DNA of 64,000 nt from Anaerolineae bacterium UTCFX2 (lineage in GTDB: Bacteria > Chloroflexota > Anaerolineae > Anaerolineales > UBA4823): assembly GCA_002050125.1 (NCBI GenBank), contig MWTA01000058.1, forward strand, positions 1 to 64,000. The letters are read 5' to 3'. The position numbers and the translations under genes are program-made. Below are positions 9,401-16,856 of this stretch, piece after piece. The stretch's first letter is position 1. Each line of letters opens with the position of its first letter. Below the pieces are notes generated by a model. That model was given only the letters and a program-made list of their open reading frames with translations, did no database searches and was not told where the DNA came from.

Positions 9401-10099
9401 GATATCACATTCGACCTGCCTGCCAGGAAGCGCATGGCGATCGTCGGCGCCAGCGGGGCGGGCAAATCTACGCTGGTTAACTTGTTGCTGCGCTTTTGGG
9501 ATTATCAGGATGGCGAAATCCTGCTGGCGGGGCGGCGCTTGAAGGATTATGCTCAAGAAGGGCTGCGCGCCCGCGTTGCGGTCGTGCCGCAGACCAGCTA
9601 TCTGTTCAACGCCACGTTGCGGGACAACCTGCGGATTGCCAACCCGCGCGCCAGCGACGAGGACATTTTTCGAGCAGCCAGCCTGGCGGGGATTCATGAG
9701 TTCATCCTGGGGCTGCCCCAGGGTTACGATACCTGGGCGGGCGAGCACGGGTTGAAGTTGAGCGGCGGAGAGCGTCAGCGGATCGCGCTGGCGCGGGCGC
9801 TGCTCAGACAGGCTGCATTGTTGATCCTGGATGAGGGGATGGCGAACCTGGACGCGCTCGCCGAGTTGCAGGCGCTCCAGGCGGTTTTCCGCGCGACCGA
9901 GGAGCAATCGTTGTTGATGATCACGCACCGGCTGGTGGGCATGGAGCTGATGGATGAGATCCTGGTGATGCAAAAGAGTCGGGTGGTCGAGCGCGGCGCT
10001 CACCAGGAGCTGCTGGAGAAGGGCGGGTTGTATTACCGGATGAACGAGCTGACTGAAGCGCTGGTTCCAGCTAAAACTTCAGCCAAACGGTCGGGGTAG
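6470..10099 (+). CDS. cydDC: Fused CydD-CydC ABC exporter for bd oxidase assembly
   Basis: A single 1209-residue chain holds two complete ABC exporter halves, each a six-helix membrane domain plus an ATPase. In most bacteria CydD and CydC are separate. The complex moves haem/thiols and is needed for cytochrome bd assembly. First half: Walker A GPSGSGKST near residue 378, signature LSGGEAQRIALARA, Walker B LVLLDEATANLD. Second half: Walker A GASGAGKST near 993, signature LSGGERQRIALARA, Walker B LLILDEGMANLD, a less canonical D-loop region. A proline/serine-rich linker of about 60 residues joins them around residues 580-640. I place the start at the ATG at 6470, coupled to the cydB stop; an in-frame TTG one codon upstream is the alternative. 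The last 67 bases overlap the convergent GDPD gene. Confidence 0.95.
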   Translation: MHLDPRLLRLAWQNRSALLLSVLLGASAGVLAILQAGILSRVVGQVFLDKQPLAQISSLFFFLLAVLILRPALGFGSDLAAQRVARTVKSWLRRRLSAALLERGPGYTAQEQTGELTHTLVEGVESLEAYYSQYLPGAALAVSVPTAILVYVSWLDLVSGLVFLFTAPIIPLFMVLIGSLAQALTRRQWRTLSRLSAYFLDVLQGLPTLKLFGRSRDQVKNIALASEQFRQTTMSVLRITFLSALTLEMAATLSTAVVAVQIGLRLLYGQIPFEQAFTVLLLAPEFYAPLRMLGARFHAGMAGVEAAQRIFAVLDSRTLNKPEHTGEKLAAVQGSSESLHFNQAIRFADVHVSFEESRQALRGVSFEIQRGQRVALVGPSGSGKSTIMGLLLRFIAPDGGAITLDGKPLEDVPLHAWRGGIAWVPQRPYLFADTVEANIRLGKPEADMDAVFEAARLAEAHDFICALPEGYATRIGERGARLSGGEAQRIALARAFLRDAPLVLLDEATANLDVENEARLNLGIGRLLEGRTALVIAHRLKTIREADQVLVLEQGEIRQSGAPSELAGQAGLFRRMLLASQTPISDGARVGGRGLVGADRGTLALSRSPTSLQASSPPQTEPAPRSPRLVRLMRLASGMWGWGALAALAGAATVLCGVGLMATSALIISLAALHPSIALLQVPIVGVRFFGIGRGVFRYLERYLSHEATFRLLAELRTWFYQALEPLAPARLMRYRSGDLLARILSDIQSLENFYVRALAPPLTAVLALAAVLVFVSSFSLQLGLVLLLFWLAAGIGLPLLAGQLGKQAGFQLVERRSDLNSAAVDFIQGLADLLAFTQGEQASQDLERRSQALLNALQRLAAIASLQNAGMSLLANLGMWSVLVFAIPLVNGGGLQGVYLAVLALAALTSFEALNPLPVAAQYLESNLQAARRLFEIVDAEPEVRDIAWPHSLPLSFDLQVRNLCFSYPDGTAALEDITFDLPARKRMAIVGASGAGKSTLVNLLLRFWDYQDGEILLAGRRLKDYAQEGLRARVAVVPQTSYLFNATLRDNLRIANPRASDEDIFRAASLAGIHEFILGLPQGYDTWAGEHGLKLSGGERQRIALARALLRQAALLILDEGMANLDALAELQALQAVFRATEEQSLLMITHRLVGMELMDEILVMQKSRVVERGAHQELLEKGGLYYRMNELTEALVPAKTSAKRSG

Positions 10100-10872
10100 T
10101 CGGTCATCAGACCGTCCACGCCCCAGGCGATCAAACGCTGCATATCCGGGACCTCGTTGACAGTCCAGATATGAACCTGCAAGCCGCGAGCGTGGGCGCG
10201 GCGGATAAAGCGCGGCGTGACCAGGCGCAGACGCCCCGCGTATTCGGGGACCTGAAACGCGCGGGCAGGTGAACGAAAGAACCGATCCAGAAACAAACGG
10301 CTCAAAACCAGGAAACGGCGGGTCTCAGAGACGCCCGCTGCGGTCGCGATAGCGGGACAGACTTGGCGGAAAAGCTCGAGTTGGCGGTCATGAAATGACC
10401 CCACTGTCACCTGAGCGAGAAGGTTATATTCGTTTAGCATCTTACAAAAATTGTGCACAACCGGGGGATCCTCCGGCTTGATGTCGATGTTGAGCCGCGC
10501 GTTCGGGAACGCCCGAATGACCTCGGCGAGGGTCGGGATCGTGACCCCCTGACCGCGAAATGGAAAACTCGCGCCGCCGTCGGCGCTCCAGGTGTAGCCG
10601 GCGTCCAGCTTCTTGATATCCGCCAGGCTCAGATCGCAAATGCGACCTTGACCGTTCGTGGTCGTGTCAACAACCGGATCGTGACGCACTACCAGCACAT
10701 TGTCGGCTGTGCGGTGGATGTCGAGTTCGAGCACGTCCGCGCCGAGCTTCAGCGACTGCTCGAAGCCCAGCAGGGTGTTCGAGGGCCAGCGCCCTTCTCC
10801 GCCGCGATGGGCGAACAGCAGCACCGGGCGCTCAGAAGGTGAAACGCCCGTTTTGATAGACGACCTCTCCAT
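10033..10872 (-). CDS. Glycerophosphodiester phosphodiesterase family protein
   Basis: A 279-residue GDPD (GlpQ/UgpQ-type TIM barrel) that would cleave glycerophosphodiesters to glycerol 3-phosphate and an alcohol. Landmarks: AHRGG (catalytic His-Arg), the Glu-x-Asp of VLELDIHRT, the catalytic His in VVRHDP, and the C-terminal GVDGLMTDYPDRL. There is no signal peptide, so it is probably cytoplasmic. Its 3' end overlaps the end of cydDC in antisense by 67 bases. Its 5' end overlaps the aminopeptidase remnant by 41 bases if the ATG at 10872 is used; a GTG at 10824, just after the aminopeptidase stop, is an alternative start. It was probably co-transcribed with the aminopeptidase before that gene was broken. 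Confidence 0.88.
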   Translation of the reverse strand: MERSSIKTGVSPSERPVLLFAHRGGEGRWPSNTLLGFEQSLKLGADVLELDIHRTADNVLVVRHDPVVDTTTNGQGRICDLSLADIKKLDAGYTWSADGGASFPFRGQGVTIPTLAEVIRAFPNARLNIDIKPEDPPVVHNFCKMLNEYNLLAQVTVGSFHDRQLELFRQVCPAIATAAGVSETRRFLVLSRLFLDRFFRSPARAFQVPEYAGRLRLVTPRFIRRAHARGLQVHIWTVNEVPDMQRLIAWGVDGLMTDYPDRLAEVLAGTSASVSSFIR

Positions 10873-11209
10873 CGAGGCGCATCTCGGAATCGCGGCGCAT
10901 GTCGCAGATCATGTCCCAATGGATGATGCTTTTATTGCGGCTGCCGGTCTCCGGGTAGCCGGCTCCCACGGCGATGTGGAAGCTCCCGCCGATTTTTTCA
11001 TCGAGCAGGATGTTGCGGGTGAACTGGTCAATCTGGTAGTTGAGACCGATGGCGAATTCGCCCAGGTAGCGCGCGCCCGGGTCGCTGTCCAGCATGCGCA
11101 GCAAAAAGTCCTGGTTCTTTTCCGCAGCGGCTTTTACGACGCGCCCATTCTCAAAGGTCAACTCCACGCCCTCGACCAGGATGCCCATATAGATCGCCGG
11201 ATACGTCTT
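10832..11209 (-). pseudogene. 3' remnant of an M29 aminopeptidase gene
   Basis: About 126 codons matching the C-terminal third of M29 (PepS/AmpS/aminopeptidase T) metallopeptidases. Visible are TYPAIYMGILVEGVELTFE, GARYLGEFAIGLN, NILLDEKIGGSFHIALG-type sequence (here SFHIAVG) and the metal-binding IIHWDMICDMR. Intact family members have roughly 365-410 residues, so the first two thirds are missing. Family similarity begins at codon KTY, at the stop codon of the Vsr gene (11208-11210). The open frame continues upstream to 11434 only as a shadow of vsr. The lost 5' part is not found on the other side of the cassette. This is a clean replacement junction. Confidence 0.85.
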
Positions 11210-11669
11210 AGCTTTTTGGCTTGTGCTCCATGACGATATCATGGATTCTCTGGGATGCTTCCTCTGGATTTTCATGCTCCCATACTCGAATAACTGTCCA
11301 TCCGGCTGCTTCCAAGCGACTCGTTGTATCCAGGTCGCGTTCCTGATTCTGTTTGATTTTCCGAGCCCAGAATTCAGCATTGACTTTCGCTTGTGTTCCG
11401 TGAACTGGACAGCCATGCCAAAAACATCCATCAACGAAAACAGCTACTTTTGCAGATCGGAAAATAATATCTGCTTTTCTATTTAAATTATCGACGGGTT
11501 TCTTGTCAAGTCGAAAACGAAGACCCTTGCGATGAAGCGCCGAACGAAGTGCCTTCTCTGGAGCAGTATCTCGTGGCTTGGCAGCTTTCATTCTAGCTAA
11601 AGCCGCGTCGGATGATGGAGTCGGCTTGGGGATTCTCTCACTGCTTACCGTTATTAGCTTTCTTGGCAT
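11208..11669 (-). CDS. vsr: Vsr-type very short patch endonuclease
   Basis: A Vsr family nuclease of about 153 residues (PD-(D/E)xK-like fold). In the E. coli enzyme it nicks next to T:G mismatches created by deaminated 5-methylcytosine. Landmarks: an N-terminal region with TAPEKALRSALHRKGLRFR; the catalytic aspartate in KADIIF (about D67); the signature GCFWHGCPVH (about 81-90) with the zinc-binding and catalytic Cys/His; and the C-terminal GWTVIRVWEHE. It is third in the cassette: its longest frame starts with a TTG overlapping the ATPase stop (11681), and I prefer the ATG at 11669. Its stop codon coincides with the aminopeptidase junction. In this context it may be either a repair enzyme paired with the methyltransferase or the restriction nuclease. 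Confidence 0.92.
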   Translation of the reverse strand: MPRKLITVSSERIPKPTPSSDAALARMKAAKPRDTAPEKALRSALHRKGLRFRLDKKPVDNLNRKADIIFRSAKVAVFVDGCFWHGCPVHGTQAKVNAEFWARKIKQNQERDLDTTSRLEAAGWTVIRVWEHENPEEASQRIHDIVMEHKPKS

Positions 11670-11680
11670 AATCAAACAAC

Positions 11681-13339
11681 TCAAGGGGTCGATAATAATT
11701 TTTGTACCCTTGCTCTGATGTTTTCGTACACCGTCGTCAACTTCTGCTTTGCCAAATCGGTTAGCAAGGCTGTATGTGCTACCGCATCTCGCATAGGTTT
11801 GTATGCTGTTGCGTCCCTCGACAATCCTGCATCTTTCACAGGATCTACCCTGTCTACCAAATTGGCAAGATCATCCATCGACAAATAGCTCAAGTCGCTA
11901 CTAGAGCGTCTAATATTTATGCTGACGTTTGCCCTGTTCTTACTCTCGCTTTCTCTATTTCTCCACTTATCTCTCTCTTTCTCGGCTTCTGGCGAGAGTA
12001 TAATTTTCTTGTCCTCGATGTATTTTCTGATCAAGTTCTCCGAGATAAAGCAGTCGGCGTAAGAAGAAAAATTAAACTCTGCGTCCTCGGCTAATTCGTC
12101 CACCCAATTATCGACTTTTCCCTTTTGCGTTGACTCCTCTGGCAACGAATAATCTTCGGAAACAGCATTGTACAATTCCCTTGATCTCCTTGCTCTTATT
12201 GCTAAGCGTTGATTTTCGCCATCGCCTGTCTGCCTGTGTTTGATTCTCCACTCGTCCCACTGATCGGCAATGTGTCGCATTACTTCATTTTGAAGAATCC
12301 TCAATAGCTCTTTGAATTTTGGATCGTCTGCAACGATACCTTCTCGATTACTAGTAAATCTGTCAATCTCATCATCCAACTCATCGAAATGGATTTGACC
12401 GTACAAATAACTTTCGTAGACTCGTGCAGTAGAAATATGCCGTAATAGATCCCTTTCTCGCAGCCTGCCGTTGACAAAAAGATCAACACCGACCTTCTCC
12501 TCGGTTGTAAAAATCTTTAGATCTCTTGGTTTTCGTACGGATGCAATGAAGCCCCTGAATATTGATGAAGTAGTAACGGGTGCCTGTTCCTTGAGTGTTG
12601 GTGGAACAAGGTTCTGACTAATATAGGGATCGTCGAAATCATTGATATTCCAGAGGAATTGGGTGCTCTTCGACAGATCATCAAGATCATCGAGGGTGAT
12701 CGGCTGATCACCCTCGTATATTTTGAAGCTATCGTCCATCAAAGAGAACCTGAAATACAAAGCCATCACTTTTCTGATCTGATCGACACTATTCTTGACT
12801 CCCTCGGTTATATCCTCGAAGTAGATTATTGTTCCATGATCATGCCCTTTTTGGTATTGCCGGAAGAACGATTCGTCGATTCTGTCCAATGGATATCGAT
12901 CAGGTGTCAGGTCGTTCTTTATGGCATCATCCAAACCAGAATTGTCGATAACTCCACCCACATACTCATCCTCTGGTGACTTTCTCGTCAATATACTGAC
13001 CTTTTTGGCAAAGGAAAGAAGAGCAATCTTCCCAATGCCTTTTCTGCCAATGTACGGTCTTTTCTTTATGGACCTTGAGCCTTCTCTCCTTTTCGAATAA
13101 CCAATTCTCAAGAACTTGTTCTGGAAATCTTTAGCATCCATCCCGTCGCCATCGTCTTTTATGATGAGCGAGTTTCGTTCTCTATCTATGTAAATCCAAA
13201 CGTTGTTCGCATCTGCATCCCACGAATTCGATATCGCTTCCCCCAGCACGGTCATAAAGCTTCGGTACAAATTCCTCCCCAGATGGTTCAGAACGCTCAA
13301 GGAAATCTCGAAAGTGAACTGGTTCTTAGCTTCTATCAT
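11681..13339 (-). CDS. MORC/MutL-like GHKL ATPase of a methyltransferase-Vsr cassette
   Basis: A 552-residue protein with an N-terminal GHKL (HSP90-type) ATPase domain. N-box: EAISNSWDADA (catalytic Glu about 34, Mg-binding Asn about 38). G1 box: DDGDGM (62-67). G2 box: GRKGIGK (98-104). An S5-like segment follows, with GVDLFVNGRLRERDLL near 285, and then an alpha-helical, charged C-terminal half with no domain I recognise. Prokaryotic MORC/paraMORC ATPases in restriction-modification neighbourhoods with nucleases were described by Iyer, Abhiman and Aravind (2008), and this neighbourhood fits. The ATG at 13339 has a GAGGTG site and overlaps the methyltransferase stop by 14 bases. Base composition is markedly more AT-rich than the flanking chromosome. 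Confidence 0.85.
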   Translation of the reverse strand: MIEAKNQFTFEISLSVLNHLGRNLYRSFMTVLGEAISNSWDADANNVWIYIDRERNSLIIKDDGDGMDAKDFQNKFLRIGYSKRREGSRSIKKRPYIGRKGIGKIALLSFAKKVSILTRKSPEDEYVGGVIDNSGLDDAIKNDLTPDRYPLDRIDESFFRQYQKGHDHGTIIYFEDITEGVKNSVDQIRKVMALYFRFSLMDDSFKIYEGDQPITLDDLDDLSKSTQFLWNINDFDDPYISQNLVPPTLKEQAPVTTSSIFRGFIASVRKPRDLKIFTTEEKVGVDLFVNGRLRERDLLRHISTARVYESYLYGQIHFDELDDEIDRFTSNREGIVADDPKFKELLRILQNEVMRHIADQWDEWRIKHRQTGDGENQRLAIRARRSRELYNAVSEDYSLPEESTQKGKVDNWVDELAEDAEFNFSSYADCFISENLIRKYIEDKKIILSPEAEKERDKWRNRESESKNRANVSINIRRSSSDLSYLSMDDLANLVDRVDPVKDAGLSRDATAYKPMRDAVAHTALLTDLAKQKLTTVYENIRARVQKLLSTP

Positions 13340-14378
13340 TATGCACCTCAAGGTGATTCAAGATCGACTCGCCTATGACGACAGCCAGTTTTACGGGAAC
13401 TGCGTTTCCGATGTAGGCACTTAGCCTTTTGAGCAAGATATCCTTTTTGCTCTCGTAGAATACGAAGTCTTCGGGAAATGTCTGCAATATAGCTGCTTCT
13501 CTCATCGTCAGAGCCCGATTCTGTGTTGGATGGCCGAAACGTCCGGTACCATAATTGTAGAATTGTGTAGTAATGGTGGGGGAAGGCTCATCCCAAGCCA
13601 TCCTCCCGTATACCGCATTATAGGTTCTTCCTGTCTCCTTTTTATGACATTCTAATTGCAAATCCTCGCTCCAGTCGAGCCACGTTCCGTTTGGCTTGGA
13701 AGCCTTGATCCTCTGCAAATTGATAGGAGATAGTTTCGATGTTCTATGTAGCAGGTCACTCTTGCATTCCTCTCCTGCTTCTACTGGAGGAAGATGCTTT
13801 ATTGCCTGCCTCAAAGTAACGTATTCTCCTTTGGAATGTGTTTTGTGAAGCAAAGATATCTTTCCATATTTTGACGCAAGCAAGACTAATCTTCGCCTCT
13901 TTTGCGGAATTCCATAGTCAGGACAATAAACGTTAGAGTACGTAACGTAATACTCACTCAGTTCCAGAAAGGCGACGAAATCTTCAAATATCTCCTGATT
14001 TGCTAGATTTGGAACATTTTCCATTGTCACTATGTGTGGATTTGTCTCACGCACCAGCCTCTTGAATTCATGGATTAGCCGCCATCTCCTCGTTTGAGTT
14101 TTATCCTTGATCTTATTAGAATGCGTAGAGAATGGCTGACACGGTGCACAGCCGGCCAAGATTTTCGATACATCAGTAGACCAGTATCTTCCGATTATTT
14201 CTTTGCCGCGGAGATTGGAAACATCTCTCGAAATAAACTCGGCCTGTACATTCTTCTCATAAGGATACTTACAAGATTTGTCGATATCTAGTCCTGCAGC
14301 AACGGATATACCTGCTTTCTTCAGTCCATAAGAAAGGCCGCCTATACCACAAAATATGTCAATGGCTGAGGTATTCAT
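13326..14378 (-). CDS. DNA (cytosine-5-)-methyltransferase
   Basis: A 350-residue C5-MTase with the ordered family motifs. Motif I is AIDIFCGIGGLSYG near the N-terminus. Motif IV is GCAPCQPFS with the catalytic cysteine at about C80. Motif VI is MENVPNL with Glu about 120. Motif VIII is QKRRR at about 159-163. The variable target-recognition region runs roughly 200-270, motif IX lies around LTMREAAILQTFPEDF, and motif X is GNAVPVKLA. It transfers a methyl group from SAM to cytosine C5; the target sequence cannot be read from the protein. The ATG at 14378 has a GGAG site 6-7 bases upstream; a GTG at 14411 is the alternative. It is first gene of the cassette and overlaps the ATPase by 14 bases. 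Confidence 0.95.
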   Translation of the reverse strand: MNTSAIDIFCGIGGLSYGLKKAGISVAAGLDIDKSCKYPYEKNVQAEFISRDVSNLRGKEIIGRYWSTDVSKILAGCAPCQPFSTHSNKIKDKTQTRRWRLIHEFKRLVRETNPHIVTMENVPNLANQEIFEDFVAFLELSEYYVTYSNVYCPDYGIPQKRRRLVLLASKYGKISLLHKTHSKGEYVTLRQAIKHLPPVEAGEECKSDLLHRTSKLSPINLQRIKASKPNGTWLDWSEDLQLECHKKETGRTYNAVYGRMAWDEPSPTITTQFYNYGTGRFGHPTQNRALTMREAAILQTFPEDFVFYESKKDILLKRLSAYIGNAVPVKLAVVIGESILNHLEVHNDRS

Positions 14379-14644
14379 ACAGACTCCAAGACGAACTCGA
14401 GAACTTGTCACAATATCCTTACGCTCTTGTCACCCAACCATAATGATCTTTCTTCAGCGTTAGAATTATTCTGCAAACAGATGCTGTCCCGCGAACCCCA
14501 GGCTGCGCGGTCAGGAGGATCAATCGGCTGGGGGGTCAGGAAGCGCGGTCATTATATCACCGGTAAAAAATAATGCGCTATAATCCCGATGGCTGAGTTA
14601 AGCGCCTCACGATTTATAAAAGTCGGTAAAAAAGTTGAAACGAA
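14379..14644. promoter_or_regulatory. Divergent promoter region between the cassette and the polysaccharide locus
   Basis: The left part (to about 14480) is AT-rich like the cassette and holds the 11-bp palindrome AGAATTATTCT at 14462-14472. From about 14484 the composition returns to that of the host chromosome. On the minus strand there is an extended -10, TGATATAAT (14551-14559), pointing into the cassette; on the + strand there is TATAAT at 14579-14584, about 60 bases before the dehydrogenase gene. Neither has a convincing -35. The minus-strand promoter lies in host-like sequence and may be the old aminopeptidase promoter, now driving the cassette. Confidence 0.5.
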
Positions 14645-16837
14645 ATGAAACAAGTCCTTCAAAATCTTAAAAACGGCAAGACGATCGTGATGGACGTGCC
14701 GACGCCCGCGCCGCAGCGCGGCGAGGCGCTGGTTCGCAGCGCGGCTTCGCTGGTATCGACCGGCACGGAGCGCATGCTGGTCTCGTTTGCCGAGAAATCA
14801 CTGATCGGGAAGGCGCGCTCGCGACCCGACCTGGCGCGCCAGATGCTCGACAAAGCGCGGCGCGAGGGTCTGCTCTCTACGTTGGAGGCGGCTTTCAACC
14901 GGCTGGATCAGCCCATGCCGTTGGGGTATTCCTCCGCCGGCGTGATCGCGGCGTTGGGCGCGGGGCTGTCGGGCTTCAAAGTCGGGCAGCGGGTGGCTTG
15001 TGCCGGCGGCGGGTACGCTGTGCATGCGGAATACGTCTGCGTGCCGCAGAACCTGCTGGCGCGGCTGCCGGACGAGCTGGACTTCGAAGCCGCAGCTTTC
15101 ACGACCCTGGGCGCCATCGCCCTGCACGGCTTCCGCCTGGCTGAGGCTCAACTGGGCGAACGTGTGGCGGTGATCGGGTTGGGTTTGCTGGGCTTGCTGA
15201 CGATCCAGATCGTCAAAGCCGCCGGCTGCAAAGCGCTTGGGGTGGATCTCGATCCGGCGCGGGTCGCGCTGGCGCAGACGCTGGGAGCCCAGGCGGTGCT
15301 CCGCGAGCAAGCGCCCGAAGCTATGCAGAGCTTCACGCAGGGGCGGGGCTGCGATGCGGTGCTGATCTGCGCAGACACGCCCACCAACGACCCGGTCGAA
15401 CTGGCTGGGACGATCGCGCGTGACCGGGCGCGCGTGGTGGCGGTCGGCGCAGTGGGGCTGGAACTGCCGCGCAAAGTCTATTACGAAAAAGAACTGACCT
15501 TTATAAACTCGCGCTCCTATGGGCCCGGGCGGTACGATCCACAGTACGAGGAAGGCGGGGTGGATTACCCATTCGGTTACGTCCGCTGGACGGAGGGGCG
15601 CAACCTGGAAGCCTTTGTCGATTTGCTGGCGCAGAAGCAGGTCGAGGTGAAGCCGCTCATCACCCAGCGCTTTCCGATCGACGAGGCGGCTCAGGCTTAT
15701 GAGTTGATCGCCGGTAAGACCCAAACACCTTTCCTGGGAGTGCTGTTGACGTACCCCGGCGCAGAAACGCAAGCGCCTCACACGATGAACCAAATACCGG
15801 CGGAGCGCCCGGCTGTCCAGGAAGGCGATGCTGGCAAGGGTGAATCTGCGCCTACAAAAAGCGAAACGATTAGATTAGGGGTGCTGGGGGCGGGTAATTT
15901 TGCGCTGGCGGTGATGCTGCCCGCGCTCAAAGGCGTCCCGGCGATCGAGCCGGTTGGGGTGGTTTCCGCCTCAGGGATGAACCCCCAACATGCAGCGAGG
16001 AAGTTTGGCTTCCGCTACGCGGCGGCGGACCCGGAGCGGGTTCTGAGCGACCCAACGATCAATACGGTTGCGGTGCTGACGCGCCACAATTTGCACGCCC
16101 AGCAGGTCATCGCCGCGCTGGACGCCGGCAAGCACGTCTTCTGCGAGAAACCGCTGGCTTTGAACCTGGATGAGTTGGATGCGATCCAAGCCGCGCTCGC
16201 AAGAGCGCAGGAAGAAACCCCCTCCAGGGTGCTCATGGTCGGTTTCAACCGCCGGTTTGCGCCCCTGGCGGTTCGGATGAAGAATTTTCTGGACAAGCGC
16301 CAAGAGCCGCTTTACATTCATTATCGGGTGAACGCCGGTTTTCTGCCACTCAATCACTGGACTCAAGACCCGGAGCAAGGGGGAGGGCGCATCATTGGCG
16401 AAGGCTGCCATTTCATCGACTTCTTGTGCTACCTGACCGGGGCGCTGCCGGTTTCCGTGAGCGCCCGCGGCTTGCCGGATGGCGGGCGCTACCAGGAAGA
16501 TAACGTGGTCATGAGTTTTGTCTTCCCCGACGGCTCGCTCGGGCTGGTGAGCTACCTGGCGAATGGCGATAAAGCGTTCACCAAGGAAAGGGTCGAGGCT
16601 TTTAGCGGCGGACGAGTGGCGGCGCTGGAAGATTTCCGCTCGCTGGAACTGGTTTTTGATGGCAAACGAAAAACATATCGTTCGCGCCTAAAACAGGATA
16701 AAGGTCATCGGGCGGAATGGAAAGCCTTTGCGCAAGCGATCGAGAGCGGCGGACCCCCGCCTATTCCTTATGATCAAATCTTTGGCGTGATGCGCGCTGC
16801 GTTTGACGCGGTTGAGGCACTGAGGTCCATTAATTGA
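14645..16837 (+). CDS. Bi-domain oxidoreductase: alcohol-dehydrogenase-like plus Gfo/Idh/MocA
   Basis: A 730-residue fusion. Residues about 1-370 resemble a medium-chain (zinc-type) alcohol dehydrogenase with the Rossmann motif VAVIGLGLLGLLTIQIVKAAG and the substrate-channel region PLGYSSAGVI. Residues about 405-730 form a Gfo/Idh/MocA oxidoreductase with IRLGVLGAGNFA and the EKPLALN catalytic region (GKHVFCEKPLA). Such fusions occur in extracellular polysaccharide clusters next to heparinase-like proteins and glycosyltransferases, as here. The expected role is NAD(P)-dependent sugar modification, but the substrate is unknown. A TATAAT at 14579 and a weak AAACGAAATG leader precede the start. 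The next gene starts 19 bases after the stop. Confidence 0.85.
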   Translation: MKQVLQNLKNGKTIVMDVPTPAPQRGEALVRSAASLVSTGTERMLVSFAEKSLIGKARSRPDLARQMLDKARREGLLSTLEAAFNRLDQPMPLGYSSAGVIAALGAGLSGFKVGQRVACAGGGYAVHAEYVCVPQNLLARLPDELDFEAAAFTTLGAIALHGFRLAEAQLGERVAVIGLGLLGLLTIQIVKAAGCKALGVDLDPARVALAQTLGAQAVLREQAPEAMQSFTQGRGCDAVLICADTPTNDPVELAGTIARDRARVVAVGAVGLELPRKVYYEKELTFINSRSYGPGRYDPQYEEGGVDYPFGYVRWTEGRNLEAFVDLLAQKQVEVKPLITQRFPIDEAAQAYELIAGKTQTPFLGVLLTYPGAETQAPHTMNQIPAERPAVQEGDAGKGESAPTKSETIRLGVLGAGNFALAVMLPALKGVPAIEPVGVVSASGMNPQHAARKFGFRYAAADPERVLSDPTINTVAVLTRHNLHAQQVIAALDAGKHVFCEKPLALNLDELDAIQAALARAQEETPSRVLMVGFNRRFAPLAVRMKNFLDKRQEPLYIHYRVNAGFLPLNHWTQDPEQGGGRIIGEGCHFIDFLCYLTGALPVSVSARGLPDGGRYQEDNVVMSFVFPDGSLGLVSYLANGDKAFTKERVEAFSGGRVAALEDFRSLELVFDGKRKTYRSRLKQDKGHRAEWKAFAQAIESGGPPPIPYDQIFGVMRAAFDAVEALRSIN

Positions 16838-16856
16838 GGTCTGTCAGGTGAAGAGA

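Noticed and set aside
11211-11434. N-terminal extension of the aminopeptidase frame
   Set aside because: These codons are only the second frame of the vsr gene. M29 similarity begins exactly at the vsr stop codon.
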